DNA from: Melittangium boletus DSM 14713
GTDB lineage: Bacteria; Myxococcota; Myxococcia; Myxococcales; Myxococcaceae
Assembly (NCBI RefSeq): GCF_002305855.1
Contig: NZ_CP022163.1
Coordinates: 6,386,292-6,450,291 of the forward strand
Direction of reading: 5' to 3'
Length of the DNA stretch: 64,000 nucleotides
Part shown: positions 44,896 to 55,100 of the stretch, in pieces
How the letters are laid out: each line of letters begins with the position of its first letter
How positions within the stretch are numbered: the first letter of the stretch is position 1
Notes under the pieces: model-generated
What the model was told of the DNA's origin: nothing
The model's input: the letters and a program-made list of their open reading frames with translations, nothing else
Database searches by the model: none
Program-made: the position numbers and the translations under genes

Positions 44896-46593
44896 GTGCT
44901 TCCCCGCGTGCGCTTCTCGCAGCTCGTCTCGATGCTCGCCCTGGTCCTCGTGGCCACGGGGTGTGGCCGGTGCGGCTTCCAGGCCGAGCCAGGCGTCAAG
45001 ATCGTCGTCCCGGCGATGCCCACCACGCTCGACTGGAGCCATTCGGATCCCACCAGCTGGTCCAACTACCCCGTCATGCTCGCCACCCAGCGCGGGCTCA
45101 CCACGCTCGCGCCGGACAATTCCGTCCAGCCTGGGCTCGCCAGGAGTTGGGAGCGCGTGCTCACCGAGCGGGGACAGGAGGTGTTCACCTTCCACCTGCG
45201 CGAGGACGTGCGCTGGTCCGACGGCACCACGCCGCTCACCGCCCAGGACTTCGTGTTGGGCTGGCACCGCGCGCTCCAGGGCCGCGAGCGCGGCGAGATG
45301 ATGGATCTGGCGGGCGCCGAGGACGTGCTCGCGCTCCAGGAGCGGGGCGCTTCGCCCGAGGCCCTCCAGGCGGCGCTCGCGCGCGTGGGCGTGGAGGCGG
45401 TGGACGCGCACACCCTGCGCGTCACGCTGAGCCAGCCCCGGGGCTACTTCCTCGCGCGCCTCGCCAACGTCTACCTGTTCTTCCCCACGCCCTCGGCGGT
45501 GCTCCAGGGCAGGAGCGAGGAGGCCGTGCGCGACTACTTCGATCGTCCCCGGGACGGCCATCCGCTCGCGCTCGGCCCCTACCGGGTCGAGGAGTGGGAT
45601 CGCGCGGGAGAGCGGGTGCGGCTGGTGCACAACCCGCACTCGGCCTTCCTTCCGCCGCTCGGCCCCGGCGAGCGCTTCGCGCCCGTGCTCACCCTGCTCA
45701 AGTCCGAGGTGGGCCCGGCCTTGTACGAGCGGGGGCGGGTGGCGTTCGTCTTCGTGGACAGCGCCGTCGCGCTCCGGGGCCGCGCGCCCGAGGACCTCCA
45801 GCGCGAGCCCCTGTTGTCCACCTACTTCCTCGGCTTCAACACCGAGAAGGCGCCGTTGAATCGTCCCGAGGTGCGGAGGGCCCTCTCCCAGGCCATCGAT
45901 CGCGAGGCGCTGATGAAGGGCCTGTTGCCCGAGGTGCGTCCGAGCCAGGTGCTCCTGCCGCCGGAGCTGCCCGGAGCCGCAACCCCCGAGGAGGCGGCGC
46001 GGCTGCCCCACTTCGAGCCCGAGCGGGCGCGCGAGACGCTGGCGTCCGTGGCGGGCCTGGACCGGCCGTTGCGGCTCGTCTACCGGTCGGGGGACTCGTT
46101 CGTGCCGGAGGTGGCCATCGCCGAGCGTCTGGCCGCGCAGCTCGCCCGGGTGGGCGTCCAGGTGACGTTGGACGCGCGCTCGGACTTCTCCGCCGAGGTG
46201 GCCCGCCGCACGCCCTCGGGCCCCCGCGCCTACGATCTCTACCTGCGCCGCCTGGGCGCGGACTACGCGCACCCCAACACCTTCTTCACCCTCTTCGAGA
46301 AGAGCGGTCTGCACCAGACGGGCTGGGAGACGCAGCGGGGTGGCGAGCCCATGGCGCGCTTCGAGTCCCTGTTGGAGCGGGCGGACGCCGAGCCCGACGC
46401 GGAGCGGGCCCGGACGCTCTATGCCCAGGCTCAGGCGCTGCTGCTCGACGAGATGGCCGTCATCGCGCCGCTCTACCACCCGGACCGCTATTTCCGGGCC
46501 CGGACCTTCCTGCACGGAGTGGACGTGGATCCCTTCAACTTCCTGTCCCTGCGCGAGCTGCGCCTGGACGCGTCCGCCCCGGAGGGCCGCTGA
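44896..46593 (+). CDS. peptide ABC transporter substrate-binding lipoprotein (family 5)
   Basis: A 565-residue protein with a GTG start and a signal ending in VLVATGC (Cys 23). It matches OppA/DppA-type binding proteins: VPAMPTTLDWSHSDPTSWSN, GLARSWERVL, FHLREDVRWSDGTTPLTAQD (the family signature) and GFNTEKAPLNRPEVRRALSQ. The SBP_bac_5 fold has a large cleft for oligopeptides or other small molecules. Two permease genes follow at 3 bp and with an overlap, so the operon supplies binding and membrane parts of an importer. Substrate cannot be read from sequence. Confidence 0.9.
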   Translation: MLPRVRFSQLVSMLALVLVATGCGRCGFQAEPGVKIVVPAMPTTLDWSHSDPTSWSNYPVMLATQRGLTTLAPDNSVQPGLARSWERVLTERGQEVFTFHLREDVRWSDGTTPLTAQDFVLGWHRALQGRERGEMMDLAGAEDVLALQERGASPEALQAALARVGVEAVDAHTLRVTLSQPRGYFLARLANVYLFFPTPSAVLQGRSEEAVRDYFDRPRDGHPLALGPYRVEEWDRAGERVRLVHNPHSAFLPPLGPGERFAPVLTLLKSEVGPALYERGRVAFVFVDSAVALRGRAPEDLQREPLLSTYFLGFNTEKAPLNRPEVRRALSQAIDREALMKGLLPEVRPSQVLLPPELPGAATPEEAARLPHFEPERARETLASVAGLDRPLRLVYRSGDSFVPEVAIAERLAAQLARVGVQVTLDARSDFSAEVARRTPSGPRAYDLYLRRLGADYAHPNTFFTLFEKSGLHQTGWETQRGGEPMARFESLLERADAEPDAERARTLYAQAQALLLDEMAVIAPLYHPDRYFRARTFLHGVDVDPFNFLSLRELRLDASAPEGR

Positions 46594-46596
46594 GCC

Positions 46597-47481
46597 ATGT
46601 CCTCCGTGCTCGTGCGTCTGGGCCGCCAGGTGGTGCTCGTGCCCCTCGTGGCGCTCGCGTCCTACTTCCTCATGGCGGCGCTGCCCCTCACCTCGGATGA
46701 CGAGGCCAAGCGGCAGGTGTCTCCGGAAGTGCTCGCCTCCTACCGGAGGGATCTGGGCCTGGGCGAGCCCCTGGGCTTCCTGCGGCCGTGGCAGAAGCTC
46801 TGGCGGGGCGAGCGCCTGGGCACGAGCGCCCAGGGCGTCACCGGCGACGAGCTGGCGTGGAAGTTGTCGGGGAGCGTGGGCGTGGGGCTGGTGGCGCTGG
46901 GACTCGCGCTCGGGTGGGCGCTGGGCTTCGCGCTGCTGCGGGCGCGCTGGCGCCGCAGCCGGCTCTCGCTCGTCACGGACATGCTGCCCGCCGCGGCGTT
47001 CGGCACGCCCGTGTTCATCCCCGCGCTGTTGTTCGCGCCCGAGGTGGTGGAGCGCGGACACCTGTTGCCCGAGGCGTGCGCCGCGCTCGTCATCTCCGTG
47101 TGGCCGGGCATCTTCCTGGGCACGCTGGTGGCGGACGCCCTGGACACGGAGCTGGCGCGGGACTACGTGCGCACCGCGCTGGGCAAGGGCCTGTCGCCGC
47201 GCGCCGTCCTGTGGCGCCATGTGCTGCCCAACGTGCTGCCCGCGCTGCTGGACGCCGTGGGCCCCGTGGCCACCGCGCTGCTCGCGGGCTCCTTCGCCGC
47301 CGAGCGCGTCTTCGGCCTGCCGTACTTCGGCCAGCTCTACGTGCTCGCCGTGCTGCAGAAGCAGGTGGCCGTCGTCGTGGTGGCCACCACCGTCTTCGCC
47401 TCGTTGCTCGTCGGGGTGGGGCTCGTGGTGGAATCCGTGCGCTTCCTCGTGGATCCCCGCGCCCGGGAGGCCGCGTCATGA
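46597..47481 (+). CDS. peptide ABC transporter permease (DppB-like)
   Basis: A 294-residue integral membrane protein. It has an N-terminal helix (LVPLVALASYFLMAALPL), a periplasmic segment, and a BPD_transp_1 core with the ATPase-contact (EAA) loop DYVRTALGKGLSPRAVLWRH followed by LPNVLPALLDAVG. It is shorter than typical DppB and has a variant EAA loop with Thr-Ala-Leu-Gly-Lys-Gly. The stop overlaps the start of the second permease (ATGA), indicating coupled translation. Confidence 0.88.
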   Translation: MSSVLVRLGRQVVLVPLVALASYFLMAALPLTSDDEAKRQVSPEVLASYRRDLGLGEPLGFLRPWQKLWRGERLGTSAQGVTGDELAWKLSGSVGVGLVALGLALGWALGFALLRARWRRSRLSLVTDMLPAAAFGTPVFIPALLFAPEVVERGHLLPEACAALVISVWPGIFLGTLVADALDTELARDYVRTALGKGLSPRAVLWRHVLPNVLPALLDAVGPVATALLAGSFAAERVFGLPYFGQLYVLAVLQKQVAVVVVATTVFASLLVGVGLVVESVRFLVDPRAREAAS

Positions 47482-48293
47482 GGGCCGCGCGGATTCCCAA
47501 GCGGGCGTGGGTGGGGCTCGGGTTGCTGGTGGGGCTGGGCCTCGCGAGCTGGCTCGCCGGCCGCGTCTTCCCCGAGGCCCTGGCCCACACCTGCCCCCTG
47601 GGAAGGGATCCCACCCACCCGGACCGCACCGTGTGCGAGCTGGCATTCGGGGGCTTGTGGGTCTCCCTGGTGATCGGCCTGGCGGCCGGCGGCGTGTCGA
47701 CCGCCGTGGGGCTGGGGGTGGCGATGGCGGCCCGGGCGGCGGGCGGCTTCGTGGAGCACCAAATCCTCCGCGCGGTGGACGCCTTCTTCGCCCTGCCCGA
47801 TGTCCTGGTGGTCATGGTGCTGCAACTGGCCGGCCAGTCCCTGTTGGATGCTGGGCAGGCAGGCGGGCTGGGCCCCTTCGGGTTGATGGTGGTGTCCCTG
47901 GCGCTGGTGGGGTGGGCGGGACCGGCGCGCATGTTCCGCAACCGGCTGGCCACCTTGGAGGGGCAGGAGTTCGTCGCCGCCTCCCGGGCGCTGGGGGCGG
48001 GGCGGTGGCACCTCTTGCGCCTGCACCTGTGGCCCGCGCTGCGCCCCTTCGTGCTGGCCGTCTTCCTGAGCCGCCTGCCCACGGCGATCCTCACCGAGTC
48101 CACCGTGAGCTTCTTCGGCATCGCCCGGATGGAGCCCATGTCGCTCGGCCGCTACCTCGGCACCAGCTACGCGGCCCTCATCTATGAAGGGGGTTCACGC
48201 GTGGTGTTACCGGCATGGGGTTTGCTGGTACTGCTCGTGCTTGGCGCCTCGCTTGCTTCCCAAGCGTTGGGTGCTGGAACACGTCGTGCCTGA
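47478..48293 (+). CDS. peptide ABC transporter permease (DppC-like)
   Basis: A 271-residue membrane protein from the ATG at 47478. The first helix (AWVGLGLLVGLGLASWLAGR) precedes a periplasmic loop (TCPLGRDPTHPDRTV, the DppC-type GTD.LGRD region), then a permease core with the EAA-like loop EFVAASRALGAGRWHLLRLH and a terminal helix. It completes the membrane part of the importer. No oppD/oppF-type ATPase gene follows; the next gene is a response regulator 106 bp away. Confidence 0.87.
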   Translation: MRAARIPKRAWVGLGLLVGLGLASWLAGRVFPEALAHTCPLGRDPTHPDRTVCELAFGGLWVSLVIGLAAGGVSTAVGLGVAMAARAAGGFVEHQILRAVDAFFALPDVLVVMVLQLAGQSLLDAGQAGGLGPFGLMVVSLALVGWAGPARMFRNRLATLEGQEFVAASRALGAGRWHLLRLHLWPALRPFVLAVFLSRLPTAILTESTVSFFGIARMEPMSLGRYLGTSYAALIYEGGSRVVLPAWGLLVLLVLGASLASQALGAGTRRA

Positions 48294-48399
48294 GGGGGGG
48301 GTCGGCAGCTTCGAGGGGGAGTGCCTACTGTGGAATCCCGGGCACGGATTCATCCGTTCCCTGGGAACGAACCCATCTACTCACCCAGCGAAGGTTGCC

Positions 48400-48849
48400 A
48401 TGTCCACCGCCAACGAGGAGCTTCCCATCGCCACCGGCCATGCCCGGACCCGCGAGGACGACAACCTGAAACTCGAGCAGGTCAAGGGCTCGGTGCTCAT
48501 CGTCGAGGATGACCCGGTGCACCGCGAGCTGCTGGTGGAGCTCGTCACCCAGTGGGGGTACGAGGCCCTGCCGGTGGGCAGCGCCGAGGAGGCCGAGTTC
48601 GCGGTGCGCAACAAGCGCATGGACGCGGCCATCGTGGACGTCTTCCTGCCCGGACGCAGCGGCACCACCCTCATGACGCGCCTGCGCGAGCGCTTCCCCC
48701 AGTCCGTGCTCATCGGGGTGAGCGCCATGAGTGACGCGTCCATGGCCCGCAAGTGCAAGGGCCTGGGGGCGGATCTGTTCATCGGCAAGCCCCTGGCGCC
48801 GGAGAAGCTGGCCCAGGCGCTCCAGTCCCAGCACAAGAGCTGGCACTAG
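48400..48849 (+). CDS. single-domain response regulator
   Basis: A 149-residue receiver protein. The acidic pocket is EDD (36-38) in SVLIVEDDPVHREL, the phospho-acceptor is Asp 80 in AAIVDVFLPGRSG, the switch Ser 108 is in IGVSAMSD, and Lys 130 is in LFIGKPLAP. There is no output domain, and a 30-residue N-terminal extension is probably flexible. Such proteins act by binding partners, as CheY does, or pass phosphate along a relay. No histidine kinase is adjacent, so it is an orphan. The ATG at 48400 has GAAGG nearby. Confidence 0.9.
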   Translation: MSTANEELPIATGHARTREDDNLKLEQVKGSVLIVEDDPVHRELLVELVTQWGYEALPVGSAEEAEFAVRNKRMDAAIVDVFLPGRSGTTLMTRLRERFPQSVLIGVSAMSDASMARKCKGLGADLFIGKPLAPEKLAQALQSQHKSWH

Positions 48850-48919
48850 GCGGCCACGCCGTCCTGGCGCCGGGTACGATTCGGTTGCGCCGGGGGAGGG
48901 AAGCGCCGACACTTCCCTC

Positions 48920-49465
48920 GTGCAGACACTCGTTCCCGGCCTCCTCGTGGCGACGCCACAACTGACGGACTCGAACTTCCGGCGCGCGGTGATCCTCATG
49001 CTCGAGCACGGCGAGTCCGGCTCGATGGGGCTCGTCATCAACCGGGGTGCCTCGCTGACCCTGGGCGACCTCGCCAAGAACCAGTCCCTGTCCATCGCTC
49101 CCGAGCGCACGAGCCAGCCCGTCTTCATGGGCGGCCCGGTGGAGAGCCACCGGGGCTTCGTGCTGCACAACAACGAGAACGTGACGGAGAAGCACGAGGT
49201 GGTGCCCGGCCTGTACCTGAGTCTCACGCTGGACACGCTCGGCCCCCTGCTCAAGGACCCGTCCGCCCACCTGCGCTTCTGCCTGGGGTATGCCAACTGG
49301 GGGCCCCAGCAGTTGGAGAGTGAGCTGGCCGCGGGCACCTGGCTCTACGCCGAGGCCTCCGCCCGTCCGGTGCTCGAAAGCGACCCGGGTCTGCTATGGG
49401 ACACCACCTTGAAGAGCATGGGGGTGGATCCCGCCATGCTCATGAAGGGGAAGGGACTGAACTGA
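48920..49465 (+). CDS. YqgE/AlgH family protein (UPF0301)
   Basis: A 181-residue protein from a GTG at 48920, the only in-frame start that gives the family N-terminus (VQTLVPGLLVATPQLTDSNF). Other signatures are FRRAVILMLEHGESGSMGLV, VINRGASLTLGDLA, PVFMGGPVESHRGFVLH and LGYANWGPQQLESELAAG. Family members affect alginate or secondary-metabolite regulation in pseudomonads, but the biochemical role is unknown. It overlaps the bolA-type gene by one base (TGATG), which suggests a shared transcript with bolA and the glutaredoxin gene. Confidence 0.92.
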   Translation: MQTLVPGLLVATPQLTDSNFRRAVILMLEHGESGSMGLVINRGASLTLGDLAKNQSLSIAPERTSQPVFMGGPVESHRGFVLHNNENVTEKHEVVPGLYLSLTLDTLGPLLKDPSAHLRFCLGYANWGPQQLESELAAGTWLYAEASARPVLESDPGLLWDTTLKSMGVDPAMLMKGKGLN

Positions 49466-49722
49466 TGATTGACCCCAACGCCATCCGCGAGCGGATTCTC
49501 GGCACGCTGCCCGGCTCGGACGTCGTCGTGAGCGACACCACCGGGACGGGAGACCACTTCGAGGCGCGCGTGGTGAGCCCCGACTTCGCGGGCAAGTCCA
49601 TGGTGCAGCAGCACCAGCTGGTGTACGCGCCGCTGCAGGACTGGCTCAAGTCCGGCGAGCTGCACGCGCTCGCGCTCAAGACCTATTCGCCCGAGCAGTG
49701 GAAGAAGCTCGGGTCGCGCTGA
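49465..49722 (+). CDS. BolA family protein
   Basis: An 85-residue protein from the ATG at 49465. The BolA fold is clear: MIDPNAIRERILGTLPGSDV, then GDHFEARVVSPDFAGKSMVQ and QHQLVYAPLQ, with the conserved FxG-K and His pattern of the family. BolA proteins pair with monothiol glutaredoxins to carry [2Fe-2S] clusters and regulate iron use. The next gene, 17 bp downstream, encodes exactly such a glutaredoxin, so the two should form a heterocomplex. Confidence 0.93.
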   Translation: MIDPNAIRERILGTLPGSDVVVSDTTGTGDHFEARVVSPDFAGKSMVQQHQLVYAPLQDWLKSGELHALALKTYSPEQWKKLGSR

Positions 49723-49739
49723 CGACAGGAACAACGACG

Positions 49740-50060
49740 ATGACTCCCGATCTCAAGGCTCGTTTCGACAGTGAAGTGACCAACCACCCGATCGTGCTCT
49801 TCATGAAGGGCAACGCGCTCTTCCCCCAGTGCGGCTTCTCCGCGCGGGCGCTGCAGATCCTCCAGCAGCACGGCAAGGTGCACACGGTGGACGTGCTGGC
49901 CGACCCGGAGGTGCGCCAGGGCATCAAGGAGTACTCCAACTGGCCCACCATTCCCCAGGTGTTCATCCACGGGAAGTTCGTGGGCGGCTCGGACATCCTC
50001 ATGGAGCTGGAGGATCGCGGCGAGCTGGCGGACCTGGTGGCGGGGAAGACGCCGGCCTGA
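49740..50060 (+). CDS. grxD: monothiol glutaredoxin (Grx4/GrxD type)
   Basis: A 106-residue monothiol glutaredoxin. The active site is CGFS at residues 31-34 (FMKGNALFPQCGFSARALQ), with Lys 23 and a WPTIPQVFIHGKFVGGSDIL segment holding the glutathione-binding TIP motif. CGFS glutaredoxins bridge a [2Fe-2S] cluster with glutathione and BolA, and deliver it to apo-proteins. The gene is the last of the AlgH-BolA-glutaredoxin set. Beyond it begins the minus-strand conflict-like operon. Confidence 0.95.
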   Translation: MTPDLKARFDSEVTNHPIVLFMKGNALFPQCGFSARALQILQQHGKVHTVDVLADPEVRQGIKEYSNWPTIPQVFIHGKFVGGSDILMELEDRGELADLVAGKTPA

Positions 50061-50169
50061 TTCGTGGTGGACGGCCGGATGAGTGGGCTTGTCTGGGGCG
50101 TTTCGTTCGAGGTCGAAGGACCCTTGGATGACGCCCCTTTCGTTTGGATGGAATGGCAAAGCAGGCGGC

Positions 50170-52122
50170 TCACGTATCTGGAGGGAAGGGACCCAATTGG
50201 TCCGCGTGCTCTTCCCATCCGAGGTCTCCTTGGCGGACATAGCGCCGGACCCGGACTTGGTACTCGGGGCGTCCATTCCGGTCCCGATCACGGAACACCT
50301 CCACGAGATTGAAGCCGTTGTTCGCCGGAATCTCACGGCTGCCCAGCGAAGGCGCCGCAGCGATGCGGAGCGTACTTCCCCCGGAGTGATTGAGCCATCG
50401 CTCCTCGGCGAACCAGCCGATGTGGACATGTCCGCAGAGCACTAGGCAGAAGCCCTTCTCCATCAGAACCTGCTTGACGGCTCCCGCGTTGAGCAGCCCC
50501 GAGTAGCGCGCCACCTCCGTGGAGGGCAGTGAAGAGGGCGGGTGGTGCAGGACGGCGATTCGCACTGGAAGGCTCTCCTTCCAAGGATGCGTGCTGACGC
50601 GGCGCAAGTCCCTTGCCTCGACCAGCCCGGGGTCGATGCGGGCCGCTTCCATCGCGCGTTTCTCTACCTTCTCCCGCTCCTCTGTTGTATGCGCCTTCGG
50701 GAGCGTCGCTAGATCCTGGAGGAACTTGTAGTTCTCCCGCTCCTTCTCGATTTGCCCTCCGAGTTCACTAGTGCCTAGAAGCAGAACTGTGACGCCGAGA
50801 TCCGGCCACTCGATCGGCTCAAGCTTTCGGTCGGCGGGCGGTACCTCCAGGTGAGGGTGCGCGTAGCCTTGGAAGAAGTCGGCGAAGTTCTGGTGCCGCG
50901 AGGGCGCGTGCCCCTCGCGGGTCTGGCTCCAGTCGACATCATGGTTGCCGCCCACCAAGAGTATTCGCTGGGCATCCTCACCGAGCAGGACATGCGGCTC
51001 CAGCAGAGGCGGAATCCGGTCCAACCAGCTCCGTGCCTCCTGGCATTGTTCCTTCGTCGCCCACTCTGTCAGATCTCCCGAGATGATGATCACGTGCGGC
51101 GCTTTGCCGCTCTTGCGCAGCCCTTCCAGGTGGGACAGGTAGCTCTCGCGGACGAGGCCGGGATCGAGCGCTTCAGCTAGCAGTCCTGCCTCCTTGGCGT
51201 CGATGCTCTGCGCGGATTTCGGGCCGACATGGATGTCCGAGAGATGGTGGATGCGTAACGGGGAGAGGCGCGCGGCGAGCACGGGGTCGGCGATCCAGCG
51301 ACGCCCCGTGGTGGCATCCTCCTCCACGAGCCCTGCGTCCACCAGCGGCTCGCAGGCGCGAGGATCTACCGGCTCGTTCCTCACGATGGCGCGAAGCAGT
51401 TTCTGCTGTCCCTCTGCGAGAGCATCCCAGAACACATGGTGGAAGTATCGGTGCCATGTGGTCTCGGAGACATCCAGTGCCACCTTGAGGAGCTTGCGCT
51501 CCAGGGCTGGCCCTTGCTTCCGAGCCCGCTCGTCCACCTCGAAGAGTAGCTCGAGAAGGAACGGGGTCCGCCTCCAGTCGGGTGGCGCTTGCGCCAGAAC
51601 CTCAAGAGCTTCGGGAGTCCGAGCCAGCTTCGTGGCCTCTACGGGCGCGAGGGGGTCGAGCTTCAGGATGGACTTGAAGGAGATTCGCCCGCTGCCTCCG
51701 TCCGCGCGCTGGAGTTGGTGCAACTCCCGCGGCGTCAGCGCGAGAATCACGTTCGTCTTCGCGCCTCGCAGCTTCTCGCACCGGGAGAGGAAGCCCTGGG
51801 CCGCCTTGAGCGCCGTGGCCTCGTCGCTGCTCTCGATCAGGCCTGAGATCTCGTCCAGGAGCCAGAATCCCCCGGACTGCACCTTCTTGTTGGAGGACCA
51901 AGTCTTCTTGTCGCTGGGGAGGCGCAGCTCTAGGTAGCACGAGGAGACGCCCAGTCGATGCTCCAACTCCCGGAGCGTCCACGTCTTCCCGTAGCGGCGA
52001 GGCGCGAGCACGAGCCAGAGCGCCCCCTCTGGGGGCGGCGTCCGCACCTTCTGCAACAGCTCCGTGTAATCGCGGGCCGTCAGGTTTTCATCGTAGCCGC
52101 GGCGGGCGTCATAGATGGCCAT
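50170..52122 (-). CDS. P-loop ATPase fused to calcineurin-like metallophosphoesterase
   Basis: A 650-residue protein; its ATG is 9 bp after the stop of the large upstream gene, with GGAG between. Residues 1-280 form a STAND/AAA-type ATPase: Walker A LAPRRYGKTWTL (Lys 46, Thr 47) and Walker B GGFWLLDEISGLIE (Asp 90, Glu 91). Residues 288-650 are a metallophosphoesterase with all metal motifs: DIHVG (Asp 296, His 298), GDLTE (Asp 350), GNHD (Asn 393, His 394), His 526-527 and GHVH (565-567). It could cleave nucleic acid, nucleotides or phosphoesters once triggered. The ATPase part resembles the C-terminal ATPase of the partner protein. No signal or membrane helix is seen. Confidence 0.85.
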   Translation of the reverse strand: MAIYDARRGYDENLTARDYTELLQKVRTPPPEGALWLVLAPRRYGKTWTLRELEHRLGVSSCYLELRLPSDKKTWSSNKKVQSGGFWLLDEISGLIESSDEATALKAAQGFLSRCEKLRGAKTNVILALTPRELHQLQRADGGSGRISFKSILKLDPLAPVEATKLARTPEALEVLAQAPPDWRRTPFLLELLFEVDERARKQGPALERKLLKVALDVSETTWHRYFHHVFWDALAEGQQKLLRAIVRNEPVDPRACEPLVDAGLVEEDATTGRRWIADPVLAARLSPLRIHHLSDIHVGPKSAQSIDAKEAGLLAEALDPGLVRESYLSHLEGLRKSGKAPHVIIISGDLTEWATKEQCQEARSWLDRIPPLLEPHVLLGEDAQRILLVGGNHDVDWSQTREGHAPSRHQNFADFFQGYAHPHLEVPPADRKLEPIEWPDLGVTVLLLGTSELGGQIEKERENYKFLQDLATLPKAHTTEEREKVEKRAMEAARIDPGLVEARDLRRVSTHPWKESLPVRIAVLHHPPSSLPSTEVARYSGLLNAGAVKQVLMEKGFCLVLCGHVHIGWFAEERWLNHSGGSTLRIAAAPSLGSREIPANNGFNLVEVFRDRDRNGRPEYQVRVRRYVRQGDLGWEEHADQLGPFPPDT

Positions 52123-52131
52123 GTCAGCTCC

Positions 52132-55100
52132 TCACGGGTCCAGGGCTTCCGCGCGGCGGCGGAGCCAGTCAAAGAACGGCCGGTCCGCCAACCAGCGGCC
52201 CGCCTCGGTGCATAGTCCGGTGTCCACCAGCAGCGTCCGCTCCTCGGGCGGCAGCGCGTGGAACTCCGGCCGACGCTCGCGGTGGATGAAGAGCAGATTC
52301 CTCACGGACTCGGGGAGTTCTCGAAGGCGATCCGCAAACACTGCGGAGCGCTCGACTAGCAGGCGCTGATCGTACAGCTCGGCGAGCGCGGCTTTGTCGT
52401 TGAAGGGCTTGCGGTTACCAGCTTCGCGCGCAAAGTACAGCGCGTGGCCCATTGCCTGCAGATAGAAGGGCCACTCGCCGCACAGCTCCAAGATCCAGTC
52501 CGCCACGTGCTCCTGGATGAGGCCTGGGACCGCCTCCGTGAGAAAGCGGCGCGCCTCCTCTTGGGAGACGGGATCGAGCATGACCGAGGTGAAGTCGTTG
52601 CCGAAGGAGGAGCCGGGGCAGACCTCAGTGGATCGGCGAATGACCCGTACCCAGTCCCAGTGCGAGCCCGCGAGCACGAGGGATGCATGGCGCTGGCCCA
52701 GCTCGCGCAGCCAGGGGTAGAGCGTTTCGTCGCCCCGCTCAAGGGCGCCTACCTCGTCCAGGAGGTAGACATGGTGGGGGGCATTGGCCTGGGCGTGGGT
52801 TCTCTTGCCGGGCTTGCTCTGGGAACGTTTGCCCAGCTTCCGGAGCAGCTCGGCGCTAGGTGACGAGCCGCGTGGGGTGGAGGTTGCTAGCTCTGGCTCC
52901 AGCAGCAGCGCCAGCTCGTCGGCGGAGCGGGGCGGGCGCCCCTGAAGCGACTCGTAGTGGACTGTGTACCCTGCCTCGGAAAGGCGTTGAGACATGTACT
53001 CCAGTAGCCATGTCTTTCCGGCCCTGCGGGGGCCCAGGAGGATGGCCGGGCTGCGCCCTGTCACTAGCGCGAGCAACTCGCGGACAGTCACCTCTCGGCC
53101 CACGAGGTTCCCGTCTTCTTTGAGCGCTGATCCGGGCCGGAAAGGGGAGGCGGGGATCGTTTCGGCAAAAGAGGGCGGGGACAGGGCCTTGGGTGCTGTT
53201 TCGGGGACACGATATCGCTCTCCATCCCATGGCTCGCCGCTTGGCCAGCCTTGGGCGGCCAGCTCTTCTGTCAGCTCGCTGTTGTCTCCTGGCCTGCCTT
53301 CCAGCGCCGTCCTCACCTTGTCAGGTTGGTGGAATATGGCGCGCAGTGCCTGCGGGAGAGGGAGGTAGAGAAGCGTCGCGGGCCGCTCGGGGCGAGACAC
53401 GGACAACCAGTGACGCGAGGGATCCCCGTTGAATAGGCAATAGCCGCTCGGTGTAGACGTCAGACTGCTTGAGCCCGCCACCTCCCACTTCACCAGCAAC
53501 TGATGTTCCGCCGCGCTCCAGATGCACAATCCGTCCTTTCCCGCAGAAGCCAGCCGCCTTCCATCTGCGGACCATGCCACGGATCTAACACTGCCCTTGT
53601 GTCCCGACATGGAACTCAGCTCAACGCCAGACTCAGCGTCCCACAAGCGCACAGTGCCGTCTGCCCCCGCCGAGGCTAATCGCTGTCCATCCGCAGACCA
53701 TGCCACGGAGAAGATTCTATCGATATGTCCCGATAGGGCGCGCAGTTCGCGACCGGACTTGACATCCCACAGTCGCACCGTTCCGTCATCTCCCGCCGAG
53801 GCCAGTCGCTGTCCGTCTCCGGACCAGAATATGGACCAGACACTGCCTTTGTGTCCCGACAGGGAGAGGAGGTCGCGACCGGACTTAGCGTCCCAGAGTC
53901 GCACGGTACCATCCTCCCCTGCTGAGGCCACTCGCCTTCCGTCCGGAGACCAGAATAGTGACCAGACACCGCCTTTGTGTCCCGATAGGGAGAGCAACTC
54001 TTGGCCAGACTCAGCGTCACGCAGTTGTACGATACCGCTCGCCCCCGCGAACGCCAGACGCCGTCCATCCGCAGACCATGCGACGGACCTTACACTGCGG
54101 TTGTCTCCCGATAGCGAGCGCAGCTCGCGGCCGGATTCGGTGTCCCATAGGCGCACGGTGCCGTCGTCCCCCGCCGAGGCCAGTCGCCGTCCATCCTTGC
54201 ACCATTCCACGGAATAGATCCTGCCTTTGTGTCCCGACAGGGAGCACTGCTCACAACCGGACTCGGCGTCCCATAGGCGCACGGTTCCGTCCGATCCCCC
54301 CAAAGCTAGACGTCGTCCATCCACAGACCAAGACGCGGACGAAGCCCAGCCTTTGTATCCCGATAGGGCGCGTAGCTCGCGACCGGATTCGGCGTCCCAC
54401 AAGTGCACGGTGCCGTCTGACTTCGCTGAAGCCAGTCGTTGTCCATCCGCAGACCAAGCTACAGACCAGACAAAGCCTTTCTGTTCTGACAGGGCGTGCA
54501 TCGCGTAGCCAGATTCGGCATCCCATAGGCGCACAGCACCGTCCTCTCCCGCCGAGGCCAACCGCCTTCCGTCCGCCGACCAGGAAACGGACCAAATAGA
54601 GCCTCTGTGTCCCGACAGAGAGCGCAACTCCTGGCCTGACTCAGTGTCCCACAGGTGTATATGGCCGTCTTCACCTGCGGACGCCAGTTGTCGCCCGTCC
54701 GCTGACCAGGACACGGACCAGACACTGCCGTTGTTTCCAGATAGGGAACACAGCTCTCGACCGGATTCGGTGTCCCATAGGCGCACGCTGCCGTCGTCCC
54801 CTGCGGAGGCCAGCCTTCGCCCGTCTGCGGACCAGGACACGGAGAAGACTCGGCCTTTGTGTCCTGACAGCGAGCGCAGATTGAGGCCAGATTTGGTGTC
54901 CCACAGGATCACGGTGCCACCCGCCCCTGTAGAGGCCAGCCGCCGTCCGTCCGTTGACCAGGACACGGAGAAGGCCTTGCGTTTGTGTCCAGCCAGGGAG
55001 CGTAACTCGCGGCCAGTTTCGGCATCCCATAGGCGCACGGTGCCGTCAGCACCTGCGGAGGCCAACCACTGCCCGTCCATTGACCAGGATACAGACCTAA

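Noticed and set aside
43960..47220. Open frame of over 1000 codons on the minus strand across the peptide importer
   Set aside because: It crosses the divergent promoter region, overlaps three well-supported genes and shows no protein family features.
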